Part shown: in pieces, positions 8,839 through 21,763 of the stretch
Position numbering within the stretch: position 1 is the first letter of the stretch
Layout: every line of letters starts with the position of its first letter
NCBI RefSeq assembly: GCF_014648995.1
Contig: NZ_BMSE01000003.1
Location: 1 to 64,000 of the forward strand
Reading direction: 5' to 3'
Origin: Streptomyces massasporeus
GTDB taxonomy: Bacteria; Actinomycetota; Actinomycetes; Streptomycetales; Streptomycetaceae
Length of the DNA stretch: 64,000 nucleotides
The notes under the pieces: model-generated
The model's database searches: none
Told to the model about the DNA's origin: nothing
Seen by the model: only the letters and a program-made list of their open reading frames with translations
Translations under genes and position numbers: made by a program

Positions 8839-9648
8839 TCAGTGAGCGCTGGTGAGGGACTTCCTGGCCACGGGGAAGTCGAAGTACGTGTCCGGATGGG
8901 TCTCGGGCTTGAAGGTGTAGTGCCACCACTCCTCTGCCAGGTTCACGAAGCCGAGGCCTTCGAGGGTGTCCTTGAGCAGTAGTCGGTTGGCGCGCTGTCG
9001 GCCCTGGATGCGTGGGTCGAGGGTGTGTGAGAGGGGGTCGAAGCAGTCGAAGCCGGTCCCCATGTCGATGGAGTTGTCGGGGAACCGCGCGCCCTGGGGT
9101 GCGAAGCAGGGCACCAGGGGCTCTCCGGGGTGGTAGGGCCGGGTCGGCTTCGCCGGGAGCCTGACAAGCGTGACGTCCAGGGTCGAACCACGGCTGTGGC
9201 CGGATTTCGCCGCGATGTAGCCGTCGGCGAACAGCCGGGTCTTGTCGACGTTCGGGTAGAACTCGCCCTTCATCGCCTCGTCGTCGAGGTCTTCGGCCCA
9301 GCGGACGAAGTGGTCCACCGCGCGCTGCGGCCGGTAGCAGTCGTACACCTTGAGGGTGTAGCCCTGGCGCAGGAGCTTGCGTTGGGCCTTGTGGAGGGCT
9401 TCCGCGGCGGGGCGGGTGAGGATGCAGATGGGCTGCCGGTAGCCGTCGATGCGCTCACCCACGAAGTTGTGCGGGGTGACGTAGCGCATCTCCTGGAGGA
9501 TGGTCGGATCCACGCTTCTCAGCGCCACGAAGTCCTTCGGTGCTTTCGGGTCGGTGCCGGCCTGGGCGGTCGTGCTGGGTGCGGTCGATGCCAGCAGGGC
9601 GGCGAACGTGGTGATGAGGGCACGCGCCACGGTGGTGAGTCGTGTCAT
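8839..9648 (-). CDS. Secreted D-alanyl-D-alanine dipeptidase (VanX family, M15D)
   Basis: A zinc dipeptidase that splits D-Ala-D-Ala. The first 30 residues form a secretion signal with an AQA cleavage region. The active-site set is present: the catalytic arginine in CYRPQRA (R106), zinc ligands H151 and D158 in SGHSRGSTLD, the catalytic glutamate E240 and zinc ligand H243 in EEWWHY. True resistance VanX enzymes are cytoplasmic and sit in van clusters. This one is exported and has no vanHA or vanRS beside it, so wall recycling or release of D-Ala-D-Ala outside the cell is more likely than glycopeptide resistance. Length, 269 residues, is normal. Confidence 0.92.
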   Translation of the reverse strand: MTRLTTVARALITTFAALLASTAPSTTAQAGTDPKAPKDFVALRSVDPTILQEMRYVTPHNFVGERIDGYRQPICILTRPAAEALHKAQRKLLRQGYTLKVYDCYRPQRAVDHFVRWAEDLDDEAMKGEFYPNVDKTRLFADGYIAAKSGHSRGSTLDVTLVRLPAKPTRPYHPGEPLVPCFAPQGARFPDNSIDMGTGFDCFDPLSHTLDPRIQGRQRANRLLLKDTLEGLGFVNLAEEWWHYTFKPETHPDTYFDFPVARKSLTSAH

Positions 9649-9764
9649 GCCCCTGCGTCTACCAGGACTGGTGGCGTCGTGAAAAGGGGCCGCATGCGGA
9701 GTCCGCGACCGTCCGTTGGCTTCGGGCTCGTGGACTGCCGATCTCCGACCGACCGTGACACACT

Positions 9765-9781
9765 TCTGACGTTCCGTCAGA
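9765..9781. promoter_or_regulatory. 17-bp palindromic operator upstream of the DUF35-thiolase operon
   Basis: TCTGACGTTCCGTCAGA is a perfect palindrome with 7-bp arms and a 3-bp centre. It ends 22 bp before the GTG of the DUF35 gene and lies in the 155-bp divergent gap with vanX. Its form, TGACG-N5-CGTCA, resembles TetR-family sites in front of acyl-CoA metabolism genes in actinobacteria. No regulator gene lies beside it. Confidence 0.7.
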
Positions 9782-9803
9782 TTTCATGTGCAGGGAGGGT
9801 GCT

Positions 9804-10250
9804 GTGGCGCGTGCGCGAACACCTGTGGTGGCGGGGTGGTTCACCGGGGAGGGGGACGATTTCCGGCTGCTCGGCACGCGTTGTTCGGCGTGCGCCTCGG
9901 TCTTCTTCCCCCGCGAGGACCATCACTGCCGCAACCCCGCCTGCGCGGGCGGCGAGTTGACGGAGGTTCCGCTGTCGCGGCGAGGGCGTGTCTGGTCGTT
10001 CACGGACAGCCGGTATCCCCCTCCGTCACCCTACGTGACCGATCCGGAACTTTCGTGGGAGCCGTGCGCGTTCATCGCTGTGGAGCTGGAGGCCGAGCGG
10101 ATGGTGGTGCTGGGACAGGCGGCTCCCGGGATCACCGTCGCCGACCTGGCGGTGGGCCTGGAGGTGGAGGTCGTACCCGGTGTGCTCCATGAGGACGCGG
10201 AGACGACCTGGACGACGTGGCACTGGCGGCCGACGGGGGTGACGGCATGA
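9804..10250 (+). CDS. DUF35 OB-fold protein with rubredoxin-like zinc ribbon
   Basis: A 148-residue member of the family that partners SCP2-type thiolases. It has an N-terminal zinc ribbon (CSACASVFFPREDHHC with CRNPAC) and a C-terminal OB-fold rich in beta residues. In characterised cases such proteins form heteromers with a thiolase-fold partner and help bind or channel acyl-CoA. The GTG at 9804 has AGGGAGGG six bases ahead; an ATG at 9786 would overlap that site. The stop overlaps the thiolase start as ATGA, so translation is coupled. Confidence 0.9.
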   Translation: MARARTPVVAGWFTGEGDDFRLLGTRCSACASVFFPREDHHCRNPACAGGELTEVPLSRRGRVWSFTDSRYPPPSPYVTDPELSWEPCAFIAVELEAERMVVLGQAAPGITVADLAVGLEVEVVPGVLHEDAETTWTTWHWRPTGVTA

Positions 10251-11437
10251 CGGAAGAGGTGGCGGTGCTCGGCGCGGGCATGCACCCGTGGGGCAAGTGG
10301 GGGCGCAACTTCGTGGAGTACGGCGTCGCGGCGGCCCGCGAGGCGCTCGCCGATGCCGGGCTGGAGTGGCGGGACATCGGCGCGATCGTCGGTGCGGACA
10401 CGGTGCGGGGCGGTTATCCCGGCCATGTCGCCGGGGCTACGTTCGCGAAGGCACTGGGCTGGCAAGGGGCCCGGGTCACCAGCGTGTATGCCGCGTGCGC
10501 GTCCGGGGCGCAGGCCATCGACGCCGCGCGGGCGCAGATCCTCGCCGGGCTCGCCGATGTGGTGCTCGTCGTGGGTGCCGATGCCGCTCCCAAGGGGTTT
10601 TTCCGCCCTGCGGGCGGGGACCGGCCGGACGATCCCGACTGGCTGCGGTTCCGGATTCTCGGGGCCACCAACCCCGTGTACTTCGGGCTGTACGCCCGCA
10701 GACGCATGGCTCGGCACGGTGACACGCCGGACGACTTCGCACAGGTCAAGGTGAAGAACTCGGCGATGGGAGCGCTGAATCCCCACGCACGCTACCGCAG
10801 CCGCGTGACCGCCGATGAAGTCGCCGCCTCCGCAGTGGTCGCCGACCCGCTGCGACTGCTCGACATCTGCGCGACCTCCGACGGCGGTGCGGCGGTCGTG
10901 CTCTCGAGCATGGAGTACGCGCATCGGCACGGGCGGGCGGAGCCGGTGCGGATCCGCGCGGTGTCCACGGTGACCCCGCGCTACCCGAACACCGTGCTGG
11001 ACCTGCCGGACATCGCCACGGACTCCGCGCGGGCGGTGGAGCCACCGGGCGAGACGTTCCGCAGATCGATCGCCCGGGCAGCCTACGAGGAGGCGGGTCT
11101 CGGGCCGGAGGACCTGTCGCTCGCCGAGGTCTACGACCTGTCCACCGCCCTCGAGTTGCAGTGGTACGAGGACCTGGGGCTGTGCGGGGAGGGCGAGGGC
11201 GTGAAGCTGCTGAGGGACGGGGCGACAGCCCTGGGAGGGCGTATACCGGTGAATGTCAGCGGCGGACTGGCGTCCTTCGGGGAGGCCGTTCCGGCGCAGG
11301 CGATAGCCCAGGTCTGCGAGCTGACCCTGCAGTTGAGGGGCGTGGCGGGTGACCGGCAGGTCCCGGGAGCGCGCGTCGGCATCACCGCGAACCAGGGGCT
11401 GTTCGGCCACGGGTCGGCGGTGATCGCGGTGCGGTGA
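10247..11437 (+). CDS. SCP2-type thiolase / lipid-transfer protein
   Basis: A 396-residue thiolase-fold enzyme. The nucleophile cysteine C84 lies in YAACASGAQA, and a late GLFGHGSAV replaces the usual C-terminal thiolase motif, as in the SCP2 group. This group includes retro-aldol and thiolytic enzymes of steroid and branched acyl-CoA breakdown. The substrate is not evident because no acyl-CoA dehydrogenase or hydratase is nearby. It is coupled to the DUF35 gene by a 4-bp overlap, and both probably follow the palindrome at 9765-9781. Confidence 0.9.
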   Translation: MTEEVAVLGAGMHPWGKWGRNFVEYGVAAAREALADAGLEWRDIGAIVGADTVRGGYPGHVAGATFAKALGWQGARVTSVYAACASGAQAIDAARAQILAGLADVVLVVGADAAPKGFFRPAGGDRPDDPDWLRFRILGATNPVYFGLYARRRMARHGDTPDDFAQVKVKNSAMGALNPHARYRSRVTADEVAASAVVADPLRLLDICATSDGGAAVVLSSMEYAHRHGRAEPVRIRAVSTVTPRYPNTVLDLPDIATDSARAVEPPGETFRRSIARAAYEEAGLGPEDLSLAEVYDLSTALELQWYEDLGLCGEGEGVKLLRDGATALGGRIPVNVSGGLASFGEAVPAQAIAQVCELTLQLRGVAGDRQVPGARVGITANQGLFGHGSAVIAVR

Positions 11438-11507
11438 GCCTTCAGCGGCCCTGGACCGGGCGGCGGCGCTGCTGCTGACGCCGGTCCTTCCGTTCCATTG
11501 ATCCCGC

Positions 11508-13310
11508 ATGACGCATACGCTGTGTGATCGCGCCGGAATCCTGCGTGAACGTCTCATGAACTGCGCTTGGGTGTGCGCCGGTGGCGTCAATCATGCTGCC
11601 GTGCACTCCTGGACGGACACTCTCCGCTTCGCCTTCCAACCGGTGGTCAATCTGACGACCGGAGCGGTCGCGGGGCTGGAGATACTCGCCCGACCGGAGA
11701 CCGGCGACGTCCTGGCCGAGGCCCGCCGGGACCCGGAGCTCGACTGCCGGCTGGCGGTGGCGGCGATCCGCGCGGCGGCACGGAAGGAGACCCTGCTCCC
11801 GCTGTTCGTCAACGTGTACGCCGGGACCCTCGCCGACCTCGGAGGGCTCCCTTCCCTGCACGACGCTGTGCGTGAGGCCGGGCGCCTCCCCTGGGAGGTG
11901 ACGCTCGACATCTGCCCGCCGTACACGCATGTGCCGCAGCAGGCTCTGCTGGAGGCGGTGGCCGCGCTGCGCGGGCAGGGCTTCCGGATCTGCGCGGACG
12001 GTGTCGGGGACGGGGATGTGCCGTTGCGGCTGCTCTCGGACCTCGCGCCCGGCCTGGTCAAGCTGGACGCGTCGCTGCTGACACGACCGGCCGTGGTGCG
12101 GTCGATGCGGACGCTGTGCGACGAGATGAGGGCGCTTCTGGCCGTGGAGGGGGTGGAGACCGAAGGGCAGTGCGCGGCGGCGCTGGCGTCCGGGGCCCAG
12201 CTGGCGCAGGGCGAGCTGTTCGCGCCGCCGGCCCGCCTGCCCGCCGCGGACGTCTACGTCCCGCCCCGCTCCCCCGCCGAGGCGCCGACTCCGGGGTCCG
12301 GGCCGCCGGTGCGCGAGTTCGTCCGGCCCGCCGCCCTGCTGCCCGCCACGGCGTCCGCGGGGCAGGTACGAGCCCTGTTGACCGGGTCACCGGATGTGTC
12401 CGGGGTGCTGCTCGTGGACACCAGGGGCGTTCCGGTCCGGTCGGTGCACCGCTCCCGCTTCCTGCTGTCGATGTCGGGGCGCTACGGGCACGCCCTGTAC
12501 GCCGACCGCCCCGCGGTCAAGCTCGGTGACCAGCCGCGGACGGTGGGCGTCGACGCCACGGCCTGGGAGGTGCTGGACGTGGTGGCGGTCGGTGAGCGGG
12601 ACCGCACCTCGGACGACGTGGCTGTGGTGGACGAGTACGGACGGTGCGTGGGGGTCGTGCGGCTCGCCGACCTCGTGCGAGCCCTGGCCGAGACACGGGT
12701 GGAGGAGGCGGCGGGACTCAATCCGCTGACGCGTCTGCCCGGCTCGGACGCGATCACCGGCGAGGTCGACCGTCGGATCGCGGCCGGGCGGGCGTTCGCG
12801 TTGAGCTGGCTGGACGTCGACCACTTCAAGCAGGTCAACGACGGGGCCGGATTCGCGGCGGGAGACGAACTGATCAAGGCGGTGGGACGGGCGTTGCAGC
12901 AGGCCGCGACGGAGGGCGCGCGGGTGGGGCACATCGGCGGGGACGACTTCCTGGTGCTCGCCGATCCGGACGGTCTTGATCCGCTGGCCGCCTCGGTGCT
13001 GGACGCTCCCTGGTCGGCCGGGGGCCGACCGGTCAGTCTGTCGCTCGCGACGGTGCTGTGCGCGCCGGGCAGCGTGAGCGACCACCGGCAGGCCGCGGCC
13101 TGCCTGGCCCCGTTGAAGAGGGCGGCGAAGGCGCTGCGCGGGGCGAGTTGGGTGCTGGGCCGGGCGGGCGTGGCGGGCCATGAGACCCGCCGGGGCTCGC
13201 AAACGACGCCGGAGCCTGGGCATGAGCCGGCGTCGGCCGTGGCGCCTGCGTCTGCGTCTGCGTCTGCGAGGTGCGGTATGGCGGTCGAGAGCGGCTCCCA
13301 AGGCGTCTGA
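11508..13310 (+). CDS. EAL-CBS-GGDEF cyclic-di-GMP protein with degenerate EAL domain
   Basis: A 600-residue cytoplasmic protein with unusual domain order: EAL (about 35-245), CBS pair (about 275-400), GGDEF (about 405-560), then an Ala-Ser-rich tail. In the EAL domain the motif reads EIL (58-60), the asparagine is kept (FVNVYAG), the LEITE segment is LDICPP, DDFG is DGVG, and the lysine (LVKLD) and AVEGVE glutamate are kept. Several metal ligands are therefore altered and phosphodiesterase activity is doubtful; c-di-GMP sensing is possible. The GGDEF half keeps DVDHFKQVND and ends in GGDDF (477-481), a conservative change. No RxxD inhibition site is seen. The start is uncertain: no ribosome binding site precedes 11508, and other starts lie at 11556 and beyond. 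Confidence 0.87.
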   Translation: MTHTLCDRAGILRERLMNCAWVCAGGVNHAAVHSWTDTLRFAFQPVVNLTTGAVAGLEILARPETGDVLAEARRDPELDCRLAVAAIRAAARKETLLPLFVNVYAGTLADLGGLPSLHDAVREAGRLPWEVTLDICPPYTHVPQQALLEAVAALRGQGFRICADGVGDGDVPLRLLSDLAPGLVKLDASLLTRPAVVRSMRTLCDEMRALLAVEGVETEGQCAAALASGAQLAQGELFAPPARLPAADVYVPPRSPAEAPTPGSGPPVREFVRPAALLPATASAGQVRALLTGSPDVSGVLLVDTRGVPVRSVHRSRFLLSMSGRYGHALYADRPAVKLGDQPRTVGVDATAWEVLDVVAVGERDRTSDDVAVVDEYGRCVGVVRLADLVRALAETRVEEAAGLNPLTRLPGSDAITGEVDRRIAAGRAFALSWLDVDHFKQVNDGAGFAAGDELIKAVGRALQQAATEGARVGHIGGDDFLVLADPDGLDPLAASVLDAPWSAGGRPVSLSLATVLCAPGSVSDHRQAAACLAPLKRAAKALRGASWVLGRAGVAGHETRRGSQTTPEPGHEPASAVAPASASASARCGMAVESGSQGV

Positions 13311-14056
13311 GGCGCTGGCGCCAGCCCCTGTTCGGCCGTTCCCCGCTCGACGTGGTCGGGCGCCGGTGCTCGCCCCGTTCGGCAGCGAGCCGGCGCGTGG
13401 GCCGTGGAGTTGCGGCGCTGACGAGGTCGTGCACGGGCGCGGCGGTGACCGGTCGCCAGGCCCCGCCGTGACCGGTCACCGGGCCCCCTCCGCGGAGGCC
13501 AGGGCCCCGCGGAACTCCTGCGGTTGAGAAACCTCCAGGTCAGGTGGATCCTGGACACTAGCAAGCGAGGAGTCAGGTGCGGCTGGGCTTTCGCCCCTGG
13601 CGGAGCCCGGCGGAGGCCGGACACCATCAGCCAAGCCTCGCGCGGCGCACCGAGGCCCGCGCGGGTCCGGAACAGATCTGAAATCTGAACAACGACCCGA
13701 CCGGGCGCCGCCATGGCCGAGCAACCGGCCCGTCGGCCAGGCGCGATCCCGGTGGCCGTCGGATGGCCGTCAACCGTTGCGGTCGGCGACCTTGACGCCC
13801 TTTGGGTGCCGGTGAACACTTCCGGTGTCAGTCGACATCGCCGTACATAGTCGGCGTATTCCGGCACTGCGGCGCGTGGGCGCGCCTACGCCAAGGCCCG
13901 TTCCCCCACGGGCGATTCGGCTGCGACGGCACGCTCGTCACGGATGCCGGGCGGGGCGCGGGATCTCCCTGCCTTCGGCTGAAGTAGCCACGGGAAAACG
14001 CACCCTGCAGGTGAGGACCGGGGCCGATCGTCCCGGGCCAAGGCTGAGGAGCAGCC
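13311..14056. other. 746-bp gene-free stretch before glpF
   Basis: I see no supported gene here. It holds two perfect 12-bp palindromes, GTGACCGGTCAC (13468-13479) and CCTCCGCGGAGG (13487-13498); the second lies between GGGCCC repeats and may end transcription of the EAL-GGDEF gene. A possible promoter for glpFK is TTGACG (13792-13797), 17 bases, AACACT (13815-13820), about 240 bp before glpF. CGCCG/CGGCG arms at 13839-13856 could be an operator just after the start point. The long leader before glpF is unexplained. Confidence 0.5.
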
Positions 14057-14851
14057 ATGACTAACGGAGACATTTTCTTCGGCGAGATGATCGGCACGGC
14101 GATTCTGATCATGTTCGGTGCCGGCGTGTGTGCCGCCGTCACCCTCAGATTCTCGAAAGCACGGGCCTCCGGGTGGATCGTGATCGCGTTCGGCTGGGGC
14201 TTCGCCGTGCTGGCCGGCGCGTACACCGCCGCTCCCCTTTCCGGAGGGGTCATCAACCCCGCCGTCACCTTCGGCCTGGCCGTCGACACCGGCGTGTGGA
14301 GCAAGGTCTGGGTCTACCTGCTGGGCCAGATCACCGGCGCCATGATCGGGGCCGTCCTGTGCTACCTCGTGTACTACGCCCAGTTCGCGGCCAACGTGCG
14401 GAAGACGGGCACCACGGAGGGCACGGCGGACGAACCGGTTCCGACGCTCGGGATCTTCTCGACCATCCCTGAGATCCGGAACCCGATCGCCAACCTGATG
14501 ACGGAGATCCTCGCCACCATTGCGCTGGTGTTGCCCATCCTGGCCCTGGTCGGGCAGGACAGGCACGTGGAGGGCGTCGGCATCGGCCTGATTCCCGGGG
14601 GCGGCGGCATCTACGGGTCCGGTATCGCGATCCTGCTGGTGTCTCTGCTGGTCGTCGGCATCGGCCTGTCCCTGGGTGGTCCCACCGGCTATGCCATCAA
14701 CCCGGCGCGCGACCTCGGTCCGCGCATCGTCCACGCCATCCTGCCGATCCCGAACAAGGGCACGTCCGACTGGGGCTACTCGTGGATCCCCGTCGTCGGT
14801 CCACTGATCGGCGGCCTGCTCGGTGGCGTCATCTACAACGCAGCCTTCTGA
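14057..14851 (+). CDS. glpF: Glycerol facilitator (aquaglyceroporin, MIP family)
   Basis: A 264-residue membrane channel with the six-helix, two-half MIP fold. The two pore motifs are INPAVTFG in the first half and [10 protein letters not shown] in the second. The aspartate after the second NPAR is characteristic of glycerol-conducting members rather than strict water channels. The start has a GAGGAG site upstream. It precedes glpK by 19 bp, so glycerol entering by diffusion is trapped as glycerol-3-phosphate. No glpD or GylR-type regulator lies next to the pair, unlike the gyl operon of S. coelicolor; this may be a second glycerol locus. Confidence 0.94.
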   Translation: MTNGDIFFGEMIGTAILIMFGAGVCAAVTLRFSKARASGWIVIAFGWGFAVLAGAYTAAPLSGGVINPAVTFGLAVDTGVWSKVWVYLLGQITGAMIGAVLCYLVYYAQFAANVRKTGTTEGTADEPVPTLGIFSTIPEIRNPIANLMTEILATIALVLPILALVGQDRHVEGVGIGLIPGGGGIYGSGIAILLVSLLVVGIGLSLGGPTGYAINPARDLGPRIVHAILPIPNKGTSDWGYSWIPVVGPLIGGLLGGVIYNAAF

Positions 14852-14870
14852 TCCAGCCGAAGGGGTAGCC

Positions 14871-16391
14871 ATGACGGACAACTCCGCGAAGTACGTCGCA
14901 GCCATCGACCAGGGCACCACGTCGAGCCGCTGCATCGTCTTCAGCCAGGACGGCGCGATCGTCGCCGTGGACCAGCGCGAGCACCGCCAGATCTTCCCGA
15001 AGCCCGGCTGGGTGGAGCACGACGCCACCGAGATCTGGTCGAAGGTGCAGGCGGTGGTGGCGGGAGCGCTCGCCAAGGCCGGTCTGAGGGCCGACCAGCT
15101 GAGCGCGATGGGGATCACCAACCAGCGCGAGACGACCCTCCTGTGGGACCGGGCGACCGGCAAGCCGGTGCACAACGCGATCGTCTGGCAGGACACGCGG
15201 ACGGCGGCGCTCTGCAACCAGCTGGGCGGCTCGGACGGGCAGGACCGCTTCCGTGAGCAGACGGGTCTGCCGCTGGCCACCTACTTCTCCGGGCCCAAGG
15301 CGGCCTGGCTGCTCGACAACGTGCCCGACCTCCGGGCGCGGGCCGAACGCGGCGAGATCGCCTTCGGCACGATGGACTCCTGGCTGATCTGGAACCTCAC
15401 GGGCGGCACGGACGGCGGGCAGCACGTCACCGACGTGACCAACGCCGGGCGCACCATGCTGATGAACCTGGAGACCCTCCAGTGGGACCCCTCGATCCTC
15501 TCGGCGATGAACGTCCCCGAGGCCATGCTGCCCGAGATCCGGTCCTCCTCCGAGGTGTACGGCACCGCCGTGGGCCAGCTCGCCGGGGTCCCCGTGGCCT
15601 CCGCGCTGGGCGACCAGCAGGCCGCCGTGTTCGGCCAGGCCTGCTACGACGTGGGCACCGCGAAGAACACGTACGGCACGGGCAGCTTCCTGCTGCTCAA
15701 CACAGGCAGCCGCCCGGTGCCGTCGAAGAGCGGCCTGCTGACGACCATGGGGTACAAGATCGGCACTGAAGCGCCGGTCTACTGCCTGGAGGGCGCGATC
15801 GCCATCACGGGCGCGCTCGTCCAGTGGTTCCGGGACCAGCTCGGCATCATCCGGACGGCCGACGAGATCGAGCCCCTGGCGGCGAGCGTCGAGGACAACG
15901 GCGGCTCGTACATCGTGCCGGCGTTCTCCGGCCTGTTCGCGCCGTACTGGCGCTCCGACGCGCGTGGCGTGATCACCGGACTCACCAGGTACGTCACGAA
16001 GGCACACCTCGCGCGCGCGGTGCTGGAGGCGACGAGCTGGCAGACCCGCGAGGTCGTGGACGCCATGTACCAGGACTCCGGGGTGCACATCACGACCCTC
16101 AAGGTCGACGGCGGCATGACGAAGAACAACCTGCTCATGCAGCACCAGTCGGACGTGCTCGACGTGCCGGTGGTGCGGCCCAAGGTCTCCGAGACGACCT
16201 GCCTGGGTGCCGCGTACGCGGCCGGTCTGGCCACCGGTGTGTGGAACGACCTGGACGAGCTCAAGGCGCACTGGCAGAAGGACGTCGAGTGGACGCCGAA
16301 CATGGAGGCGTCGGTGCGGGATCGCGAGTACCACAACTGGCGCAAGGCCGTGGAGAAGAGCTTCGGCTGGGAGGAGGAAGGCGACAGCTGA
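14871..16391 (+). CDS. glpK: Glycerol kinase
   Basis: An FGGY-family kinase that phosphorylates glycerol to sn-glycerol-3-phosphate with ATP. The 506-residue length is standard. Visible motifs are the N-terminal [12 protein letters not shown] phosphate loop, [18 protein letters not shown], the substrate region [14 protein letters not shown], and the C-terminal [13 protein letters not shown]. The start at 14871 follows AAGGGG. An 11-bp perfect hairpin follows the stop, so the glpFK unit ends here. Confidence 0.96.
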   Translation: MTDNSAKYVAAIDQGTTSSRCIVFSQDGAIVAVDQREHRQIFPKPGWVEHDATEIWSKVQAVVAGALAKAGLRADQLSAMGITNQRETTLLWDRATGKPVHNAIVWQDTRTAALCNQLGGSDGQDRFREQTGLPLATYFSGPKAAWLLDNVPDLRARAERGEIAFGTMDSWLIWNLTGGTDGGQHVTDVTNAGRTMLMNLETLQWDPSILSAMNVPEAMLPEIRSSSEVYGTAVGQLAGVPVASALGDQQAAVFGQACYDVGTAKNTYGTGSFLLLNTGSRPVPSKSGLLTTMGYKIGTEAPVYCLEGAIAITGALVQWFRDQLGIIRTADEIEPLAASVEDNGGSYIVPAFSGLFAPYWRSDARGVITGLTRYVTKAHLARAVLEATSWQTREVVDAMYQDSGVHITTLKVDGGMTKNNLLMQHQSDVLDVPVVRPKVSETTCLGAAYAAGLATGVWNDLDELKAHWQKDVEWTPNMEASVRDREYHNWRKAVEKSFGWEEEGDS

Positions 16392-16422
16392 CCACGCGCG
16401 CGTGGAGCGTCGCCACGGCTGC

Positions 16423-16454
16423 GGCCCGTACCCCGGTCGGCGAGGGTACGGGCC
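16423..16454. terminator. Bidirectional hairpin between glpK and the conservon operon
   Basis: A perfect 11-bp stem, arms GGCCCGTACCC (16423-16433) and GGGTACGGGCC (16444-16454), with a 10-base loop. It begins 32 bp after glpK and sits 160 bp beyond the end of the convergent cvnD gene, so it can end transcription from both sides. Confidence 0.8.
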
Positions 16455-16614
16455 GTGCTCATCGGTACTCGGTTACGGGGCCGAGATCCGGTCGGGGAGT
16501 GCAGCGGCCCCGTGCGCGTCGGTCCTCAGCCAGGGGGCCATGCGCGGTGGGTCTCGTTTGCAGGGCCATGTGTGCCGGTCTTCGAGTACGGGCCGTACGC
16601 GTAGATCCTCTGTG

Positions 16615-17200
16615 TCAGCCGGACACGGCCTCGCGGCGGTCGGCCGCGTACGCCATGGCGTGCTGGACCACGCCTATGAGTGCTTCCTTGACCGATTCGC
16701 GGTCCCGGGCGTCGCACATCAGGAGCGGCACGCCCTCGTCGAGGTCGAGGGCCTGACGGACGTCCTCGATCGGGTAACGGGGAGCGCCCTCGAAGCAGTT
16801 GACGCCGACGAGGAAGGGGATCGAGCGCCGTTCGAAGTAGTCGACGGCGGCGAAGCAGTCCTCCAGGCGGCGGGTGTCGGCGAGCACGACGGCACCGAGC
16901 GCGCCCTCGGAGAGCTCGTCCCACATGAACCAGAACCGCTCCTGCCCGGGCGTGCCGAAGAGGTACAGCACGAGGTCCTCGCGGAGGGTGATGCGGCCGA
17001 AGTCCATGGCCACGGTCGTGGTGTTCTTGCCTTCCACGCCGCTGGTGTCGTCGACCGGGCGCCCGGCCTCCGTGAGCAGCTCCTCGGTGCGCAGCGGCCT
17101 GATCTCGCTGACCGCGCCGACGAGCGTGGTCTTGCCCACGCCGAAGCCGCCGGCCACCAGGATCTTGAGCGTGACGGGCTCGACCGGAGGCTTGCCGCGC

Positions 17201-17220
<20 letters not shown>
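16615..17220 (-). CDS. Conservon Ras-like GTPase (CvnD)
   Basis: A 201-residue small GTPase of the conservon type. Motifs: P-loop GGFGVGKTT (about 24-32), G3 region [13 protein letters not shown], and VNCFEG in place of the usual NKxD, which is typical of this family. It should work at the membrane with the roadblock and DUF742 proteins and the sensor kinase of the same operon, in a way compared to eukaryotic G-protein complexes. The ATG at 17220 has AGGAG nine bases before it. It overlaps the end of the hydantoinase gene by 20 bp, so translation of the two is probably coupled. I cannot say which numbered cvn cluster this is. Confidence 0.93.
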
Positions 17221-20899
<3,679 letters not shown>

Positions 20900-20923
20900 G
20901 TCAGTACCCCGCTTCCGCGCTGC

Positions 20924-21319
20924 TCACAGCGCCCGGAGGCCGTTGATCACGTCGCGCAGAATACTCTCGTCCGGCAGCTCGGCAGGGGGTACGGGCCGGT
21001 TCACATGGACGAATTCTCCATCCACGAGATCTCCGACGAGGACCCGTACCACTCCGATCGGCAGGTCGAGTTCCGCTGCGAGTTCGGCGACCGACTGCGG
21101 GATGTCACGGCACAGTTCGACGATGTCCACGTGCTCGGGGGAGAGCATGTGATCCGCTTCCGGATCGTCCGCGTGCGGCTCCGCGACCACGACCGCGATC
21201 AGGTCCAGACGGTGCTGGCCCTGGCTGCTGGTGCGGCCGCGGGTCATGGCGTACGGGCGGACGACCGGTCCGGCGTCGTCGTCGAACCAGTGGCTTCTTC
21301 CCTGACCGTCAGCGCTCAT
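20924..21319 (-). CDS. Conservon DUF742 protein (CvnC)
   Basis: A 131-residue DUF742 protein. The conserved N-terminal RPYAMTRGRT and the C-terminal winged-helix-like stretch (IPQSVAELAAELDLPIGVVRVLVGDLV) are typical. In studied conservons the protein associates with the roadblock protein and the GTPase at the membrane. It starts 9 bp after the roadblock gene ends. The gene next in line is the oxoprolinase, not the GTPase as usual. Confidence 0.93.
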   Translation of the reverse strand: MSADGQGRSHWFDDDAGPVVRPYAMTRGRTSSQGQHRLDLIAVVVAEPHADDPEADHMLSPEHVDIVELCRDIPQSVAELAAELDLPIGVVRVLVGDLVDGEFVHVNRPVPPAELPDESILRDVINGLRAL

Positions 21320-21328
21320 GTCATCCCA

Positions 21329-21763
21329 CTACCCGCCTGCGGGCAGATCGGTGCGCGGAGCGGCGGCCAGATGCACGCCCACCCGCTTCACGAGCAGCGT
21401 CATCTCGTAGGCGACCTGGCCGACGTCCGAGTCGGCGTCCGAGAGGACGGCGAGGCAGCTGCCGTCACCGGCTGCCGTCACGAAGAGGAAGGCGTCGTCG
21501 AGCTCGACGACCGTCTGGCGGACGTTGCCGGCCTCGAAGTGACGCCCCACGCCCTTGGCGAGGCTGTGGAACCCGGAGGCCACGGCGGCCAGATGCTCGC
21601 TGTCCTCCCTGGTCAGGTCCTTGGACACGCCCGTCGGCAAACCGTCGCCGGAGAGCACGAGGGCTTTGCGGATGCTCGCGACTCGGTCCACCAGGTCGTC
21701 GAGGAGCCAGTTCAGCTCCCCCTTGATCGTCGCGGTGTGGCCGGTCGCCTTCGGTGCGGTCAT
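21329..21763 (-). CDS. Conservon roadblock/LC7 protein (CvnB)
   Basis: A 144-residue roadblock/LC7-domain protein, starting with the typical LNWLLDDLVDRVASIRKALVLSGDGLP. Roadblock proteins in bacteria regulate MglA/Ras-like GTPases. The start codon overlaps the stop of the sensor kinase gene as ATGA. It is part of the same minus-strand operon as the DUF742, oxoprolinase and GTPase genes. Confidence 0.94.
   Translation of the reverse strand: MTAPKATGHTATIKGELNWLLDDLVDRVASIRKALVLSGDGLPTGVSKDLTREDSEHLAAVASGFHSLAKGVGRHFEAGNVRQTVVELDDAFLFVTAAGDGSCLAVLSDADSDVGQVAYEMTLLVKRVGVHLAAAPRTDLPAGG

Noticed and set aside
8839..9648. Glycopeptide (vancomycin) resistance gene
   Set aside because: The enzyme is VanX-family, but it carries a secretion signal and has no vanH, vanA or vanRS genes around it, so a resistance role is not supported.
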